A stretch of 64,000 nt of DNA from an uncultured Acetatifactor sp. (GTDB lineage: Bacteria > Bacillota > Clostridia > Lachnospirales > Lachnospiraceae): assembly GCA_934394815.1 (NCBI GenBank), contig CAKRRD010000004.1, forward strand, positions 1 to 64,000. Reading direction: 5' to 3'. The translations under genes and the position numbers were made by a program. Under the pieces are notes generated by a model. That model saw only the letters and a program-made list of their open reading frames with translations, had not been told where the DNA came from and made no database searches. Positions 41,824 through 51,265 of this stretch are shown one piece after another (the stretch's first letter is position 1; each line of letters begins with the position of its first letter).

Positions 41824-43776
41824 TTATACCTCTTCCATGATCGTACCTTCCCGGTAAGCCTCCAGGAGTTCTTCCAGATAGAAGATATTCTCCTGGATCT
41901 CTTTGCCGGTATCGGTATCTGCTACCAGCTTTCTGTGCGGGAAATTCTCCACCACCACGGAATCCGAGAAAATATCCGATTCCTTGATGATCGCCGCTTC
42001 TGTGGATTCGAAGGGTTCATGGGCTACCAGACGCATTCCTCTGGAATTACATACTAATGTGTATCCCGCAATTCCCGTCTTCTTCTGGTATGCCTTGGAG
42101 AAGCCGCCGTCGATGATCAGCAGTCTGCCGCCACATTTGATGGGGGATTCCCCATGGATCTGTTCTACCGGCACATGGCCGTTGACAATATGGGCATCGG
42201 TCTTATCCAGACCGAATTCTTCCAGAATCTTTCCGATGACTTCTTCATTTTCCAGCAGCTTATAGTAGCTGTTCTTCTCCTCTGCGTGGGTCTCCTTATC
42301 CTCCAGGAAATACCGCTCAAAGGTGGCCATTTTGGCCTTGCCGAATACCGGGGATCCGGGACCGGCCCAGATGTACCAGATCATATCCTGTCCCAGGGCA
42401 CGCTCCCTGGCTTCCTTGGCATAATAGCCTCTTCTGGCATAATATTCCAGAATATCATACAGGGCTTTCCCGCAATATTCTTTGCCGCAGATCTCCACCT
42501 GCATAAAGCTGCCATCCGGATTTAAAGGCACACAGCCGTGATACAGGAGATTTCCGTTGTAGATCTTGTACATGCCGCCCTTGGAAAAGAGGAATTTCAC
42601 ATGGCGCTGTAATTTTTCACAGCGCATGAATACCTGCTGCAGACGCAGCATGACCTTGCTCTCCTCCTCGGTAAGTTCATAGGGATGCTCCGGATCCACG
42701 GTGGGGAAATCCACATCCTTCATGGGATACTCTTTGCCATCCACGCAGACGGTCTTTTTCCCGAAATCGATCCGGTGTAACAGCATCCGGTCTTCCATGT
42801 GGAACTCGGGATGTCTCATGATCAACTGGCCTTCCAGCTTGAACTGCAAAACAGCGATGGCCTTGTGCATCTTGGTATCCAGCCCCAGATCCTTGGTATT
42901 GTAATCGGTGTTGAATTTGATGGTAAAGGCATCACAGTTGGTATTTTCATAAGTTTCCAGTGCAAACGCAGCCAACGGCAGCAGATTGATTCCGTAGCCA
43001 TCTTCCAGGGTGGCGAGATTGCCGTATCTGGCAGACATTCTGACCACATTGGCGATACAGGCCAGACTTCCGGCCGCAGCTCCCATCCATACCATGTCAT
43101 GGTTGCCCCACTGGACATCCACGGAATGGTACTCACACAGGGTATCCATAATAATATGGGGACCGGGACCTCTGTCATAAATATCACCGACGATGTGCAG
43201 ATGATCGATGACCAGCCGCTGGATCAGGTGGCTTAAGGCAATGATAAACTGCGGCGCCCTGCCGATACGGATGATGGTATGGATGATTTCATTATAGTAG
43301 GCCTCTTTATCCTGGATTTCTTCCTTCTCCGTGATCAGTTCTTCGATGACATAGGCAAAATCCTTCGGCAAAGCTTTCCGGACCTTGGAACGGGTATATT
43401 TGGAGGAGACACGTTTAATGACCTGCACCAGCCGATGGAGGGATATCTTGTACCAGTCCTCCAGATTGTCCTCCTCCCGCTCCACGATCTCCAGCTTGCT
43501 TTCCGGATAATAGATCAGGGTGGCGAGGCTTTTTTTATCTTTATTGCTGATGGTGTTGCCGAATTCTTCGTCGATCTTGCGGCGCACGGAACCGGAGCCG
43601 TTTTTCAGCACATGATTGAACTGTTCATATTCTCCGTGAATATCCGTCAGGAAATGCTCCGTGCCCTTGGGCAGGTTCAGGATGGATTGGAGGTTGATGA
43701 TCTCCGTGGAGGCTGCCGCAATATTTTTATATTGGTGTGAGAGGGTCTTTAAGACCTTCTGTTCCATTTCGTTCAT
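41824..43776 (-). CDS. fbp: Fructose-1,6-bisphosphatase, class III
   Basis: A 650-residue protein with the length and motifs of Firmicutes FBPase class III. Metallophosphoesterase residues are visible: DIHGEYEQF near 43, GDIYDRGPG near 197, WGNHDMVWMGA near 223 and VNGHVPV near 535. It dephosphorylates fructose-1,6-bisphosphate in gluconeogenesis. It stands alone, convergent with the lipoprotein gene and 18 bases after the dapB stop. Confidence 0.93.
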   Translation of the reverse strand: MNEMEQKVLKTLSHQYKNIAAASTEIINLQSILNLPKGTEHFLTDIHGEYEQFNHVLKNGSGSVRRKIDEEFGNTISNKDKKSLATLIYYPESKLEIVEREEDNLEDWYKISLHRLVQVIKRVSSKYTRSKVRKALPKDFAYVIEELITEKEEIQDKEAYYNEIIHTIIRIGRAPQFIIALSHLIQRLVIDHLHIVGDIYDRGPGPHIIMDTLCEYHSVDVQWGNHDMVWMGAAAGSLACIANVVRMSARYGNLATLEDGYGINLLPLAAFALETYENTNCDAFTIKFNTDYNTKDLGLDTKMHKAIAVLQFKLEGQLIMRHPEFHMEDRMLLHRIDFGKKTVCVDGKEYPMKDVDFPTVDPEHPYELTEEESKVMLRLQQVFMRCEKLQRHVKFLFSKGGMYKIYNGNLLYHGCVPLNPDGSFMQVEICGKEYCGKALYDILEYYARRGYYAKEARERALGQDMIWYIWAGPGSPVFGKAKMATFERYFLEDKETHAEEKNSYYKLLENEEVIGKILEEFGLDKTDAHIVNGHVPVEQIHGESPIKCGGRLLIIDGGFSKAYQKKTGIAGYTLVCNSRGMRLVAHEPFESTEAAIIKESDIFSDSVVVENFPHRKLVADTDTGKEIQENIFYLEELLEAYREGTIMEEV

Positions 43777-43794
43777 AGGAGTATCACCTTTCTG

Positions 43795-44559
43795 TTACAT
43801 CGCTGCATCAATGACATCAGACATATTGTACATGCCGGCGGGCCTGCCTGCCAGGAATTTGGCGGCCTGTACGGCTCCCTTGCCGAAAACAGCCTTGGAG
43901 TAGGCGGTGTGGGAGAAGGTAACCACTTCATCTGCTCCGGCGAAGATCACGTCATGGTCACCGACGATGGTGCCGCCTCTGACGGAGCTGATGCCGATCT
44001 CTTTCTTCGGTCTCTGCTCTCTGCGGGTGCTGCGGTCGTACACATATTCATATTCGCCGTTAAATTCCTCATTGATGGAATCTGCCAGTGCCAGTGCGGT
44101 TCCGCTGGGGGCATCTACTTTCAGGTTATGATGCTTCTCCACGATTTCCATATCAAAGCCTGCATTGGCCAGTACGCCGGCGGCTTCCTTCAAAAGCTTT
44201 AACATCAGATTGATACCTAAGGACATGTTGGCGGATTTTAAGATAGCCACCTGCTTTGCGGCTTCGTTCACTTTTGCCAGCTGTGCCTCGGACAGTCCGG
44301 TGGTGCACAGCACGCAGGGAATCTTCTTTTCCACACAGTAATCTAACAGCTTGTCCACTGCCACAGCTGCGGAGAAATCAATAATCGCATCTGCTGCCAC
44401 ATCACATTTGGTAATATCCGTGAATACGGGATAAGGATTGTGTCCGTCGTCTCTGGCATCAATTCCCGCTGCCAGCTCAATATCCGGATCCGCTGCGATC
44501 AGTCCGCTGATCACCTGTCCCATTTTACCGTTACATCCATGCATAATTACTTTTACCAT
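43795..44559 (-). CDS. dapB: 4-hydroxy-tetrahydrodipicolinate reductase
   Basis: A 254-residue DapB with the N-terminal NAD(P)H-binding GCNGKMGQ and the substrate loop EKHHNLKVDAPSGTA near residue 150. It catalyses the second step of the diaminopimelate/lysine pathway after DapA. dapA lies upstream on the same strand, with a terminator-like hairpin between them, so dapB may depend on read-through or its own promoter. Confidence 0.95.
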   Translation of the reverse strand: MVKVIMHGCNGKMGQVISGLIAADPDIELAAGIDARDDGHNPYPVFTDITKCDVAADAIIDFSAAVAVDKLLDYCVEKKIPCVLCTTGLSEAQLAKVNEAAKQVAILKSANMSLGINLMLKLLKEAAGVLANAGFDMEIVEKHHNLKVDAPSGTALALADSINEEFNGEYEYVYDRSTRREQRPKKEIGISSVRGGTIVGDHDVIFAGADEVVTFSHTAYSKAVFGKGAVQAAKFLAGRPAGMYNMSDVIDAAM

Positions 44560-44595
44560 TTTCTTCTCTCCTATCTGTTATTCTTTGTAACAAAA

Positions 44596-44630
44596 ATTCC
44601 CGCCCATGACAAAAATTTCACAGGCGGGAT
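44596..44630 (-). terminator. Hairpin between dapA and dapB
   Basis: ATCCCGCC and GGCGGGAAT on the minus strand flank a loop of about 18 bases, followed by TTTTTG. It lies 30 bases past the dapA stop. Confidence 0.65.
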
Positions 44631-44659
44631 TCTTCCACTCTTGCTTTTTATTTTCCAGC

Positions 44660-45544
44660 CTACAGGACACCATAATCCTTCAGGGCTTTCTCAAGCCTCC
44701 TGGCATTGGTCTCTTCCATTTCGCACAGAGGCATACGGAACGCACCGGCCCCCATTCCCATCATGTTCAGTGCTGTCTTCACGGGAATCGGGTTTACTTC
44801 ACAGAACAGTGCGTTGCACAGATCCATGGCATCCAACTGCATCTGACGGCTGCCTGCCACATCTCCGTCGAAGAATTTCTGACAGATCTCGTGGGTCTGT
44901 GTGGGTGCTACGTTGGAAAGTACGGAGATAACTCCGACACCGCCCAGTGCCAGAATGGGTACGATCTGGTCATCATTACCGGAATAAATATCCACAATGC
45001 CCTGTCCAATGGCTGCCAGATGAGCGATCTGGCTGATGTTGCCGCTGGCTTCCTTGACACCAACAATATTCTCCACATCCTTACACAGCTTCACTACAGT
45101 CTCCGGCAGGATATTGCAGCCGGTACGGCTGGGTACGTTATACAGGATAGCGGGAACCTTCACGGAATCCGCAACGGTCTTGAAATGACGATACAGTCCC
45201 TTCTGGGTTGCCTTATTATAGTAAGGACTTACCAGCAGAATACCGTCCACGCCATATTTTTCCGCCTCCTGAGACAGATATACCGCGGTCTCGGTGCAGT
45301 TGGAACCGGTACCTGCCACTACAGGGATCCTCTTCGCTACTTTGTCCACACAATATTTGATGGTATCCAGATGCTCCTCATGGGTCAGGGTAGATGACTC
45401 TCCGGTGGTGCCACATACAATAATGGCATCGGTGCCGTTTGCGATCTGGAATTCGATCAGTTCACCGAATTTTTCATAATTGACGGATCCGTCCTCGTTC
45501 ATGGGTGTGACAATAGCCACGCCTGCTCCTTTAAAAATAGCCAT
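44660..45544 (-). CDS. dapA: 4-hydroxy-tetrahydrodipicolinate synthase
   Basis: ATG at 45544 (MAIFKGAGVAIVTP) follows GGAGGAAG by four to five bases. The 294-residue TIM barrel has GTTGESSTLTHEEH near residue 45, the tyrosine motif YNVPSRTG near 135 and the Schiff-base lysine in VGVKEASG near 163. It condenses pyruvate with aspartate semialdehyde. A lysine riboswitch and terminator precede it, so lysine should switch it off. Confidence 0.95.
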   Translation of the reverse strand: MAIFKGAGVAIVTPMNEDGSVNYEKFGELIEFQIANGTDAIIVCGTTGESSTLTHEEHLDTIKYCVDKVAKRIPVVAGTGSNCTETAVYLSQEAEKYGVDGILLVSPYYNKATQKGLYRHFKTVADSVKVPAILYNVPSRTGCNILPETVVKLCKDVENIVGVKEASGNISQIAHLAAIGQGIVDIYSGNDDQIVPILALGGVGVISVLSNVAPTQTHEICQKFFDGDVAGSRQMQLDAMDLCNALFCEVNPIPVKTALNMMGMGAGAFRMPLCEMEETNARRLEKALKDYGVL

Positions 45545-45565
45545 ATGCTTCCTCCATTTGCAAAA

Positions 45566-45589
45566 CGCCAGCGCACAATGGCGCTGGCG
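45566..45589 (-). terminator. Riboswitch-controlled terminator before dapA
   Basis: CGCCAGCGC and GCGCTGGCG are perfect 9-bp arms with a 6-base loop, followed on the minus strand by TTTTGC. It lies between the lysine aptamer and the dapA ribosome binding site, as expected for transcription attenuation. Confidence 0.8.
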
Positions 45590-45607
45590 CTGATTATCCA
45601 AGCTTAA

Positions 45608-45777
45608 TTGATAGCGCCCCATCTGCTTACGAGATGACAGTCATACGTTTCTTAAACGCATGCCCAAGATAATATATACAGGATATCCTATCTTTCGGCG
45701 TGTTCCCCTTTCTTCTTCCCTCAACGGTACCTGTTACCTCCGAAAAAATACTCTTGAAAAACGCAACCTCTATCTTC
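45608..45777 (-). promoter_or_regulatory. Lysine riboswitch (L box)
   Basis: The minus strand starts AGATAGAGGTTGCG, then CAAGAGTA, AGAAAGGGGAACACGCCGAA, GACTGTCAT, and closes with GGGGCGCTATC. These blocks occur in the same order in the Bacillus lysC L box, and GATAG/CTATC form the closing P1 helix. It senses lysine and controls dapA through the following terminator. Confidence 0.88.
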
Positions 45778-45816
45778 TTAAATATAATTTTATGATAGCA
45801 TCAACCCATGTGACTG

Positions 45817-46314
45817 TCAATCCCAGACCTTGAATTTTACCGTCTCGATCCTGGAGACTTCATCGGCCAGAACGCAGATCTCATCGTTTAAGGTGATTCC
45901 CGTCAGGATCACATCCGTATCTCCCCGGCATTCCAGCAATGCCTTCAGTGCATCTTCCGTAATGATATCCTTCTCCACCAGTCCCAGCACTTCGTCCAGA
46001 ATCAGCAGATCGCACTCTCCGGTGGTCAGTACCTTCTTGGCAAAGCCGATTCCGTTGCGGATATTCTGGATCTCTTCCTGCTTCTTTTCCTCCGGCAGTT
46101 CCACGAAATTACCGTCGGATTTCTCGAAGCGGAACAGCTTGATCTCCGGTTCCATTCTGCGCAGGAAATCGGAATCTCCCAGTCCTTTTCCCTTCAGAAA
46201 CTGGATAATAACGACTCTCTTGCCTTCGACTGCCGCCTGCACTGCTCTTCCGATCGCTGCCGGTGATTTGCCTCTGCCATCGCCGGTATAAATATAGATG
46301 CATCCCTCTGCCAT
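45817..46314 (-). CDS. cobO: Cob(I)alamin/corrinoid adenosyltransferase, CobA/BtuR type
   Basis: ATG at 46314 follows GAGGTGTG. The 165-residue protein has the family P-loop GDGRGKSPAAIGRA near residue 12 (serine in place of the usual threonine) and LLILDEVLGLVEKD near 105. It transfers the adenosyl group of ATP to cobalt in corrinoids. No other cobalamin gene is nearby, so salvage rather than full synthesis is all that can be supported here. Confidence 0.88.
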   Translation of the reverse strand: MAEGCIYIYTGDGRGKSPAAIGRAVQAAVEGKRVVIIQFLKGKGLGDSDFLRRMEPEIKLFRFEKSDGNFVELPEEKKQEEIQNIRNGIGFAKKVLTTGECDLLILDEVLGLVEKDIITEDALKALLECRGDTDVILTGITLNDEICVLADEVSRIETVKFKVWD

Positions 46315-46425
46315 TCCACACCTCATGGTCTATCTGCGTATTTGACGCTCAATAGCTGTACACAGTTGCTAATATCTATGCATTCTTTTATACCATATCC
46401 TGTCACATTTTGCAATCTTTTGTCG

Positions 46426-47079
46426 TTAAACGATGGATTCCTGCACCTGTGCCTCCTCCAAAAGCTCCAATTTGCTGACGGACACCTCGAAGGCCACCCG
46501 TTTCTCCACATGCTCCTCATCCAGCTTCTTCATGTATTCCCGGCTCTGGATCCGTCCCCAGATGGCGCAGCGCTCTCCCACCTTGAAGTGTTCCGCATAG
46601 CGGGCATTGCGTCCCCAGCAGATACAGGGAATGTAGTCGGACTTGCCGTAGGGGCGGTTTACCGCCAGCAGCAGATCAGCGATCTCCCTTCCCAAGGGGG
46701 TCTTACGATACACCGGTTCCTTACATATATATCCATCCAGATAGATCTGGTTCGTCTTCGAACTCTCTTCCATTTCTTCAATAAACTTTACTTCTCTGGC
46801 AAATACGGACAGCACCAGACGATTCCTGCGCTCCTCATGACGATTATAAGAACGAAACTGTCCGTTCACACACAACAGCATACCGATATAGCTTGCCGTC
46901 ACATCTAACAGTCTCTCTGAGACCATCACCGGTATGATGTCAAAGCTGTCGCTCAGTCTCGTACATTTGATGTCCACCATGTAGAATCCTTCCCCGTAGA
47001 TCTCATGGCTGTAGGAAAAATCACTCACTACCTCCCCCATCACCGTTACCTGATTGTTTTCAATAACCTTATCTGTCAT
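46426..47079 (-). CDS. Single-stranded DNA-binding protein with two OB-fold segments
   Basis: ATG at 47079 (MTDKVIENNQVTVMGEV) follows AGGGAGAA. The 217-residue protein contains two SSB-like OB folds: about 8-105 (VTVMGEVVSDFSY ... FRSYNRHEERRN) and about 108-205 (NQIYLDGYICKEPVYR; CICWGRNARYAEHF). It lacks the acidic DDDIPF tail of replication SSB. It is therefore a second, paralogous SSB or primosome-type protein rather than the main one. Confidence 0.75.
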   Translation of the reverse strand: MTDKVIENNQVTVMGEVVSDFSYSHEIYGEGFYMVDIKCTRLSDSFDIIPVMVSERLLDVTASYIGMLLCVNGQFRSYNRHEERRNRLVLSVFAREVKFIEEMEESSKTNQIYLDGYICKEPVYRKTPLGREIADLLLAVNRPYGKSDYIPCICWGRNARYAEHFKVGERCAIWGRIQSREYMKKLDEEHVEKRVAFEVSVSKLELLEEAQVQESIV

Positions 47080-47181
47080 TTTTGTTCTCCCTTCTACATC
47101 TTCTGACTCTTCTACAACAATCTTTATGTATTGCACTACTATTTATACTCTAAAATCCATCGTTTGAGTACTAAAACTCAT

Positions 47182-47212
47182 CGCACAAAAGGGCAAATTA
47201 CGCACAAAAGGG
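47182..47212. repeat. Tandem CGCACAAAAGGG motifs between the SSB gene and typA
   Basis: CGCACAAAAGGG occurs at 47182-47193 and 47201-47212, starts 19 bases apart. A third copy (14 bases shared with the second) is at 54144-54157. A TGAGT-N6-ACTCA dyad precedes the first copy. The rest of the 285-base gap holds the typA promoter region. Confidence 0.4.
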
Positions 47213-47365
47213 ATTTCTTTTCCATACTTTTTCATATAGAAAACCACCAAAAACGTTGATTTTCCACGGTTTTTTCTTGCGTCCGGAAATGATAAGTGCT
47301 ATACTGAAACAGTTTGAAAAAAGATTGAATCAGTTGCACGCATTTTTAGAAAGGCAAGGATTTTT

Positions 47366-49204
47366 ATGAGACAAAAAAGAGAAGATGTCAGAAACGTTGC
47401 AATCATTGCTCACGTAGACCACGGTAAAACCACTCTGGTGGATGAGCTGTTAAAACAAAGCGGTGTATTCCGTGAAAATCAGGAAGTTGCTGAGCGTGTC
47501 ATGGACTCCAACGATATCGAGCGTGAGCGTGGTATCACCATTCTGTCCAAGAACACTGCCGTTATGTATAAGGGTACCAAGATCAACATCATCGACACCC
47601 CGGGCCATGCGGACTTCGGCGGCGAGGTAGAGCGTGTCCTGAAAATGGTGAACGGTGTTATTCTGGTGGTGGATGCTTTCGAGGGTGCCATGCCCCAGAC
47701 CAAATTCGTGCTTCGCAAAGCACTGGAATTAAAACTTCCCGTTATCGTATGTATCAATAAGATCGATCGTCCCGAAGCAAGACCCGACGAAGTGGTGGAT
47801 GAAGTACTGGAGCTGTTCTTAGAGCTGGATGCGGATGATTCCCAGCTGGATTGTCCTTTCGTATACGCTTCCGCCAAAGCAGGTATTGCTTCTCTGGATG
47901 CCGACGAAATGGGTACCGATATGGAGCCTCTGTTTGAGACGATCCTGAACTACATCCCCGCTCCCGAGGGAGATCCGGATGCAGCTACCCAGGTACTGAT
48001 CAGCACCATTGATTATAATGAATATGTGGGCCGTATCGGTGTCGGTAAGGTAGACAACGGTACCATCCGTGTGAATCAGGATGTGGTTATCTGTAACCAC
48101 CACGATCCCGACAAGATCATCAAGACCAAGGTCAGCAAGCTGTACGAGTTCGACGGTCTGAACAAAGTGGAAGTCAAGGAAGCAGGCATCGGTTCCATCG
48201 TTGCGATCTCCGGTATCAGCGAGATCCACATCGGTGACACCCTCTGCTCCCCCGAGAACGTAGTACCCATTCCTTTCCAGAAGATCAGCGAGCCTACCAT
48301 TGCCATGCAGTTCATGGTAAACGATTCTCCTCTGGCCGGTCAGGAGGGTAAGTTCGTTACCAGCCGTCATCTGCGTGACAGACTGTTCCGCGAATTGAAC
48401 ACCGATGTCTCCTTACGTGTGGAAGAGACCGAATCCGCTGACCGTTTCAAGGTATCCGGCCGTGGTGAGCTGCATCTGTCCGTACTGATCGAGAACATGC
48501 GTCGTGAAGGCTTTGAGTTCGCTGTAAGTAAGGCGGAGGTACTGTATCATACCGACGAGAACGGCAAGAAGTTAGAGCCTATGGAATTAGCATACATCGA
48601 TGTTCCCAATGAGTTTGCCGGTGCAGTCATCGAGAAATTGGGGCAGAGAAAGGGCGAACTCCGCAACATGGGTTCCATCTCCGGCGGTACCTACACCCGT
48701 CTGGAGTTCTCCATCCCCGCAAGAGGACTGATCGGTTACCGAGGTGAGTTCATGACCGATACCAAGGGAAACGGTATCCTGAACACGGTATTCGATGACT
48801 ACGGCCCTTACAAGGGAGATATCCAGTATCGTAAGATGGGTTCCCTCATCGCATTTGAAGCCGGTGAAGCCATCACCTACGGTCTGTACAATGCACAGGA
48901 GCGCGGTACTCTCTTCATTGGACCCGGTGAAAAGGTATACTCCGGTATGGTCATCGGTCAGACCGGACGCAGTGAGGATATCGAGATCAATGTCTGCAAG
49001 AAAAAGCAGCTGACCAACACCCGTTCCTCCAGTGCCGACGAAGCTCTGCGTCTGACACCGCCCAAGATCCTGTCTCTGGAGCAGGCTCTGGACTTCATCG
49101 ATACCGACGAGCTGTTGGAGGTAACCCCTACCAATCTGCGTATCCGTAAGAAGATCCTGGATCCGACCATGAGAAAACGTGCCATGATCAATAAGAAGGC
49201 TTAA
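47366..49204 (+). CDS. typA: Ribosome-associated GTPase TypA/BipA
   Basis: A 612-residue translational GTPase. G motifs are AHVDHGKTT near residue 15, the [10 protein letters not shown] switch, DTPGHADF near 75 and NKIDRP near 130. Elongation-factor domains and the BipA C-terminus follow ([19 protein letters not shown], near 450). It acts in ribosome assembly and stress adaptation. Codon use is strongly biased, as expected of a well-expressed gene. Confidence 0.96.
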   Translation: MRQKREDVRNVAIIAHVDHGKTTLVDELLKQSGVFRENQEVAERVMDSNDIERERGITILSKNTAVMYKGTKINIIDTPGHADFGGEVERVLKMVNGVILVVDAFEGAMPQTKFVLRKALELKLPVIVCINKIDRPEARPDEVVDEVLELFLELDADDSQLDCPFVYASAKAGIASLDADEMGTDMEPLFETILNYIPAPEGDPDAATQVLISTIDYNEYVGRIGVGKVDNGTIRVNQDVVICNHHDPDKIIKTKVSKLYEFDGLNKVEVKEAGIGSIVAISGISEIHIGDTLCSPENVVPIPFQKISEPTIAMQFMVNDSPLAGQEGKFVTSRHLRDRLFRELNTDVSLRVEETESADRFKVSGRGELHLSVLIENMRREGFEFAVSKAEVLYHTDENGKKLEPMELAYIDVPNEFAGAVIEKLGQRKGELRNMGSISGGTYTRLEFSIPARGLIGYRGEFMTDTKGNGILNTVFDDYGPYKGDIQYRKMGSLIAFEAGEAITYGLYNAQERGTLFIGPGEKVYSGMVIGQTGRSEDIEINVCKKKQLTNTRSSSADEALRLTPPKILSLEQALDFIDTDELLEVTPTNLRIRKKILDPTMRKRAMINKKA

Positions 49205-49214
49205 GAAGATATGT

Positions 49215-49257
49215 AAAAGACCTCCATTTACTGCAGGCGGTAAATGGAGGTCTTTTT
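49215..49257 (+). terminator. Terminator of typA
   Basis: GACCTCCATTTAC and GTAAATGGAGGTC flank a short TGCAGGCG loop and are followed by TTTTT. The A-rich left side allows it to work for the convergent gene at 49273 as well. Confidence 0.9.
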
Positions 49258-49272
49258 GTATTTAAAAAACAA

Positions 49273-49935
49273 TTAGTTCCATATGGCAGTCAGGACATGC
49301 TCTCCGGTCATCTGGACGACGGTGTCTTGTGTGATGATCTGACCGCTGTACTCCCATCCGGCGAAGGTACTGCCCTCTTTTACCGGGGTGGGGAGTTCCC
49401 CATAGATCTCACCGAAGGTCACCTGTTTCGACTCTGTGACAGAACCGTCGGTGTCAGTGCCACCGTCATAGTCGAATTTCACGGTGAACTGTGCGGGAAC
49501 CCAGTGGGCGGTCAGGGTCATGTCACCGGTGACTTTCTCCGACTGAAAATACCATGGTGCTGTCTCTCCCTCTTTTTCCGTATACCACCCGTCAAAGGTG
49601 TAGCCGGGCTTGTAGGGTGTCTCTGGCTCTGTAAGGAATTCGCCGTAGCGCACCTTCCGGGCTGCCACTTCACTTCCGCCGTCCGTATCATACACAATGT
49701 TGAATCCTCCGCGTACCGCGAAGAAAATGATCATTCCCACGATCACCACGATCAGAACACCGATCAGCCCGTCCAGAATGCGGATGGGGACATCCTTACT
49801 TCCGTAGATGCCGCGGCCGAACCATTTTCCCTTCGGACGAACCGGCTCCTGCGTCTGTCCCGCCATTTCTGACGATGTGGTGACTTCTGCTGCCTTTTCT
49901 TCTGTATTCTCTGTTGTCACTTGTTCCTGATTCAT
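49273..49935 (-). CDS. Membrane protein with InlB-type B-repeats (Flg_new)
   Basis: ATG at 49935 (MNQEQVTTENTEEK) follows AAGGAAAAC. The 220-residue protein has a Glu/Thr-rich cytoplasmic head, one transmembrane helix (ILDGLIGVLIVVIVGMIIFF, about 52-75) and two extracellular B-repeats: NIVYDTDGGSE ... PGYTFDGWYTEKEG and VKFDYDGGTDTDG ... GSTFAGWEYSG. Such repeats occur in surface proteins. There is no sortase signal. Function unknown. Confidence 0.8.
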   Translation of the reverse strand: MNQEQVTTENTEEKAAEVTTSSEMAGQTQEPVRPKGKWFGRGIYGSKDVPIRILDGLIGVLIVVIVGMIIFFAVRGGFNIVYDTDGGSEVAARKVRYGEFLTEPETPYKPGYTFDGWYTEKEGETAPWYFQSEKVTGDMTLTAHWVPAQFTVKFDYDGGTDTDGSVTESKQVTFGEIYGELPTPVKEGSTFAGWEYSGQIITQDTVVQMTGEHVLTAIWN

Positions 49936-50149
49936 AGTTTTCCTTCGCTTTCCTGCTTTACTGTGTCCTGATACCGGAAATGCACCGGACACCTGGTATC
50001 CGGCGCATTTTCTGACTTTTCATATACAATTCCCATGTGCCGCAGCACTTTATGCCGCGCAATCTCGAAATTGCAGTCACATGAATTTTCCGAAATTTCT
50101 TTTTACATGTGTTATCTGCGCGTATTATTTTCCTGGAAGGGTTATGTCA

Positions 50150-51253
50150 TTACTTTCTTACCAGGTACTTTCTCATATCGATTGCACAGGCAACCAGAAT
50201 AATGAGACCCTTGATCACATACTGCATGTTCATGTTGATGGACAGGAAGTTCAGTGCTACGAAGATGATTCTTAAGAGGAATACACCAAGTACCACACCA
50301 CTGATCTTACCGGTACCACCTACGAAGGAGACACCTCCGATAACGCAGGCAGCAATGGCATCACACTCGTAGTTCAATCCGGTATTGGCAGTGTTGGAAC
50401 CGATACGGGAAGACTCGATAAAACCGGTCAGTCCGTACATGGCGCCTGCCAGTGTATGTACTAAAATGGTGGTTCTCATTACGTTAACACCGGATACCTT
50501 TGCAGCTTCCGGGTTGGAGCCTACGGCGAACATGTTCTTACCGAAGGTGGTCTTGTTCCAGATGAACCACATGATAATAACGATCAGGGCTGCCAGCCAT
50601 ACATAGTTGGGAATGGCAATTCTGGCACCACCGGCGTTGAAGGAGATCACACTGCCCTTTACCACGTCGTTGAAATGCTGATCCAGACCGGACAGAGGCT
50701 GTCCGTTATTGCCGTTGATCATGATGTACATCAGCAGTAAGCCGTATACGATCAACTGGGTAGCCAGGGTTACGATAAAGGGATGTAACTGGAACTTCGC
50801 TACGAAGAAACCGTTGACCCATCCTACCAGACCACCGACGATCAGCACGATCAGGATCACCAGCGGGATCGGAAGCACCGGAAGATTCGGGAACATCTTG
50901 GTGGCATAAGTCACGGACTGCATCAGGGAGGCCGTAATACATGCGGTCAGTCCCACTACACGTCCTGCGGACAGGTCGGTACCGGTCAATACGATACATC
51001 CTGCAATACCACAGGCAATGGGAAGGTTCGCTGCGGACAGGCTGATAATGTTGACAATGGAAGCCGCCGACAGGAAATTGGAGTTCTGGATGTAAGTGTA
51101 AATAATTGCTACGATCAGCAGGATGTATAAGGCATTGTTAAGTAAAAATTCTTTCCAATAGGTCTTCTTGTCTCTGCTGTCCAGCTTCTTATAGTCTGCA
51201 AAATTTTGCTTTACGCCGTTAATTTTATTCTGAATTGCTTTGCCGGGATTCAT
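50150..51253 (-). CDS. mglC: Galactose/methylgalactoside-type ABC transporter permease
   Basis: ATG at 51253 (MNPGKAIQNKING) follows AGGAGG by eight bases. The 367-residue protein has about eight to ten membrane segments and the BPD_transp_2 pattern (AANLPIACGIAGCIVLTGTDLSAGRVVGLT; GSNPEAAKVSGVNV; NYECDAIAACVIGGVSFVGG). It forms the membrane channel with the MglA ATPase and MglB-type binding protein. It is last in the mglBAC operon. Confidence 0.9.
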   Translation of the reverse strand: MNPGKAIQNKINGVKQNFADYKKLDSRDKKTYWKEFLLNNALYILLIVAIIYTYIQNSNFLSAASIVNIISLSAANLPIACGIAGCIVLTGTDLSAGRVVGLTACITASLMQSVTYATKMFPNLPVLPIPLVILIVLIVGGLVGWVNGFFVAKFQLHPFIVTLATQLIVYGLLLMYIMINGNNGQPLSGLDQHFNDVVKGSVISFNAGGARIAIPNYVWLAALIVIIMWFIWNKTTFGKNMFAVGSNPEAAKVSGVNVMRTTILVHTLAGAMYGLTGFIESSRIGSNTANTGLNYECDAIAACVIGGVSFVGGTGKISGVVLGVFLLRIIFVALNFLSINMNMQYVIKGLIILVACAIDMRKYLVRK

Positions 51254-51265
51254 ACGCATATCCTC

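Noticed and set aside
45608..45777. T-box leader before dapA
   Set aside because: No T-box AGGGTGGNACCGCG sequence; the L-box blocks fit in order.
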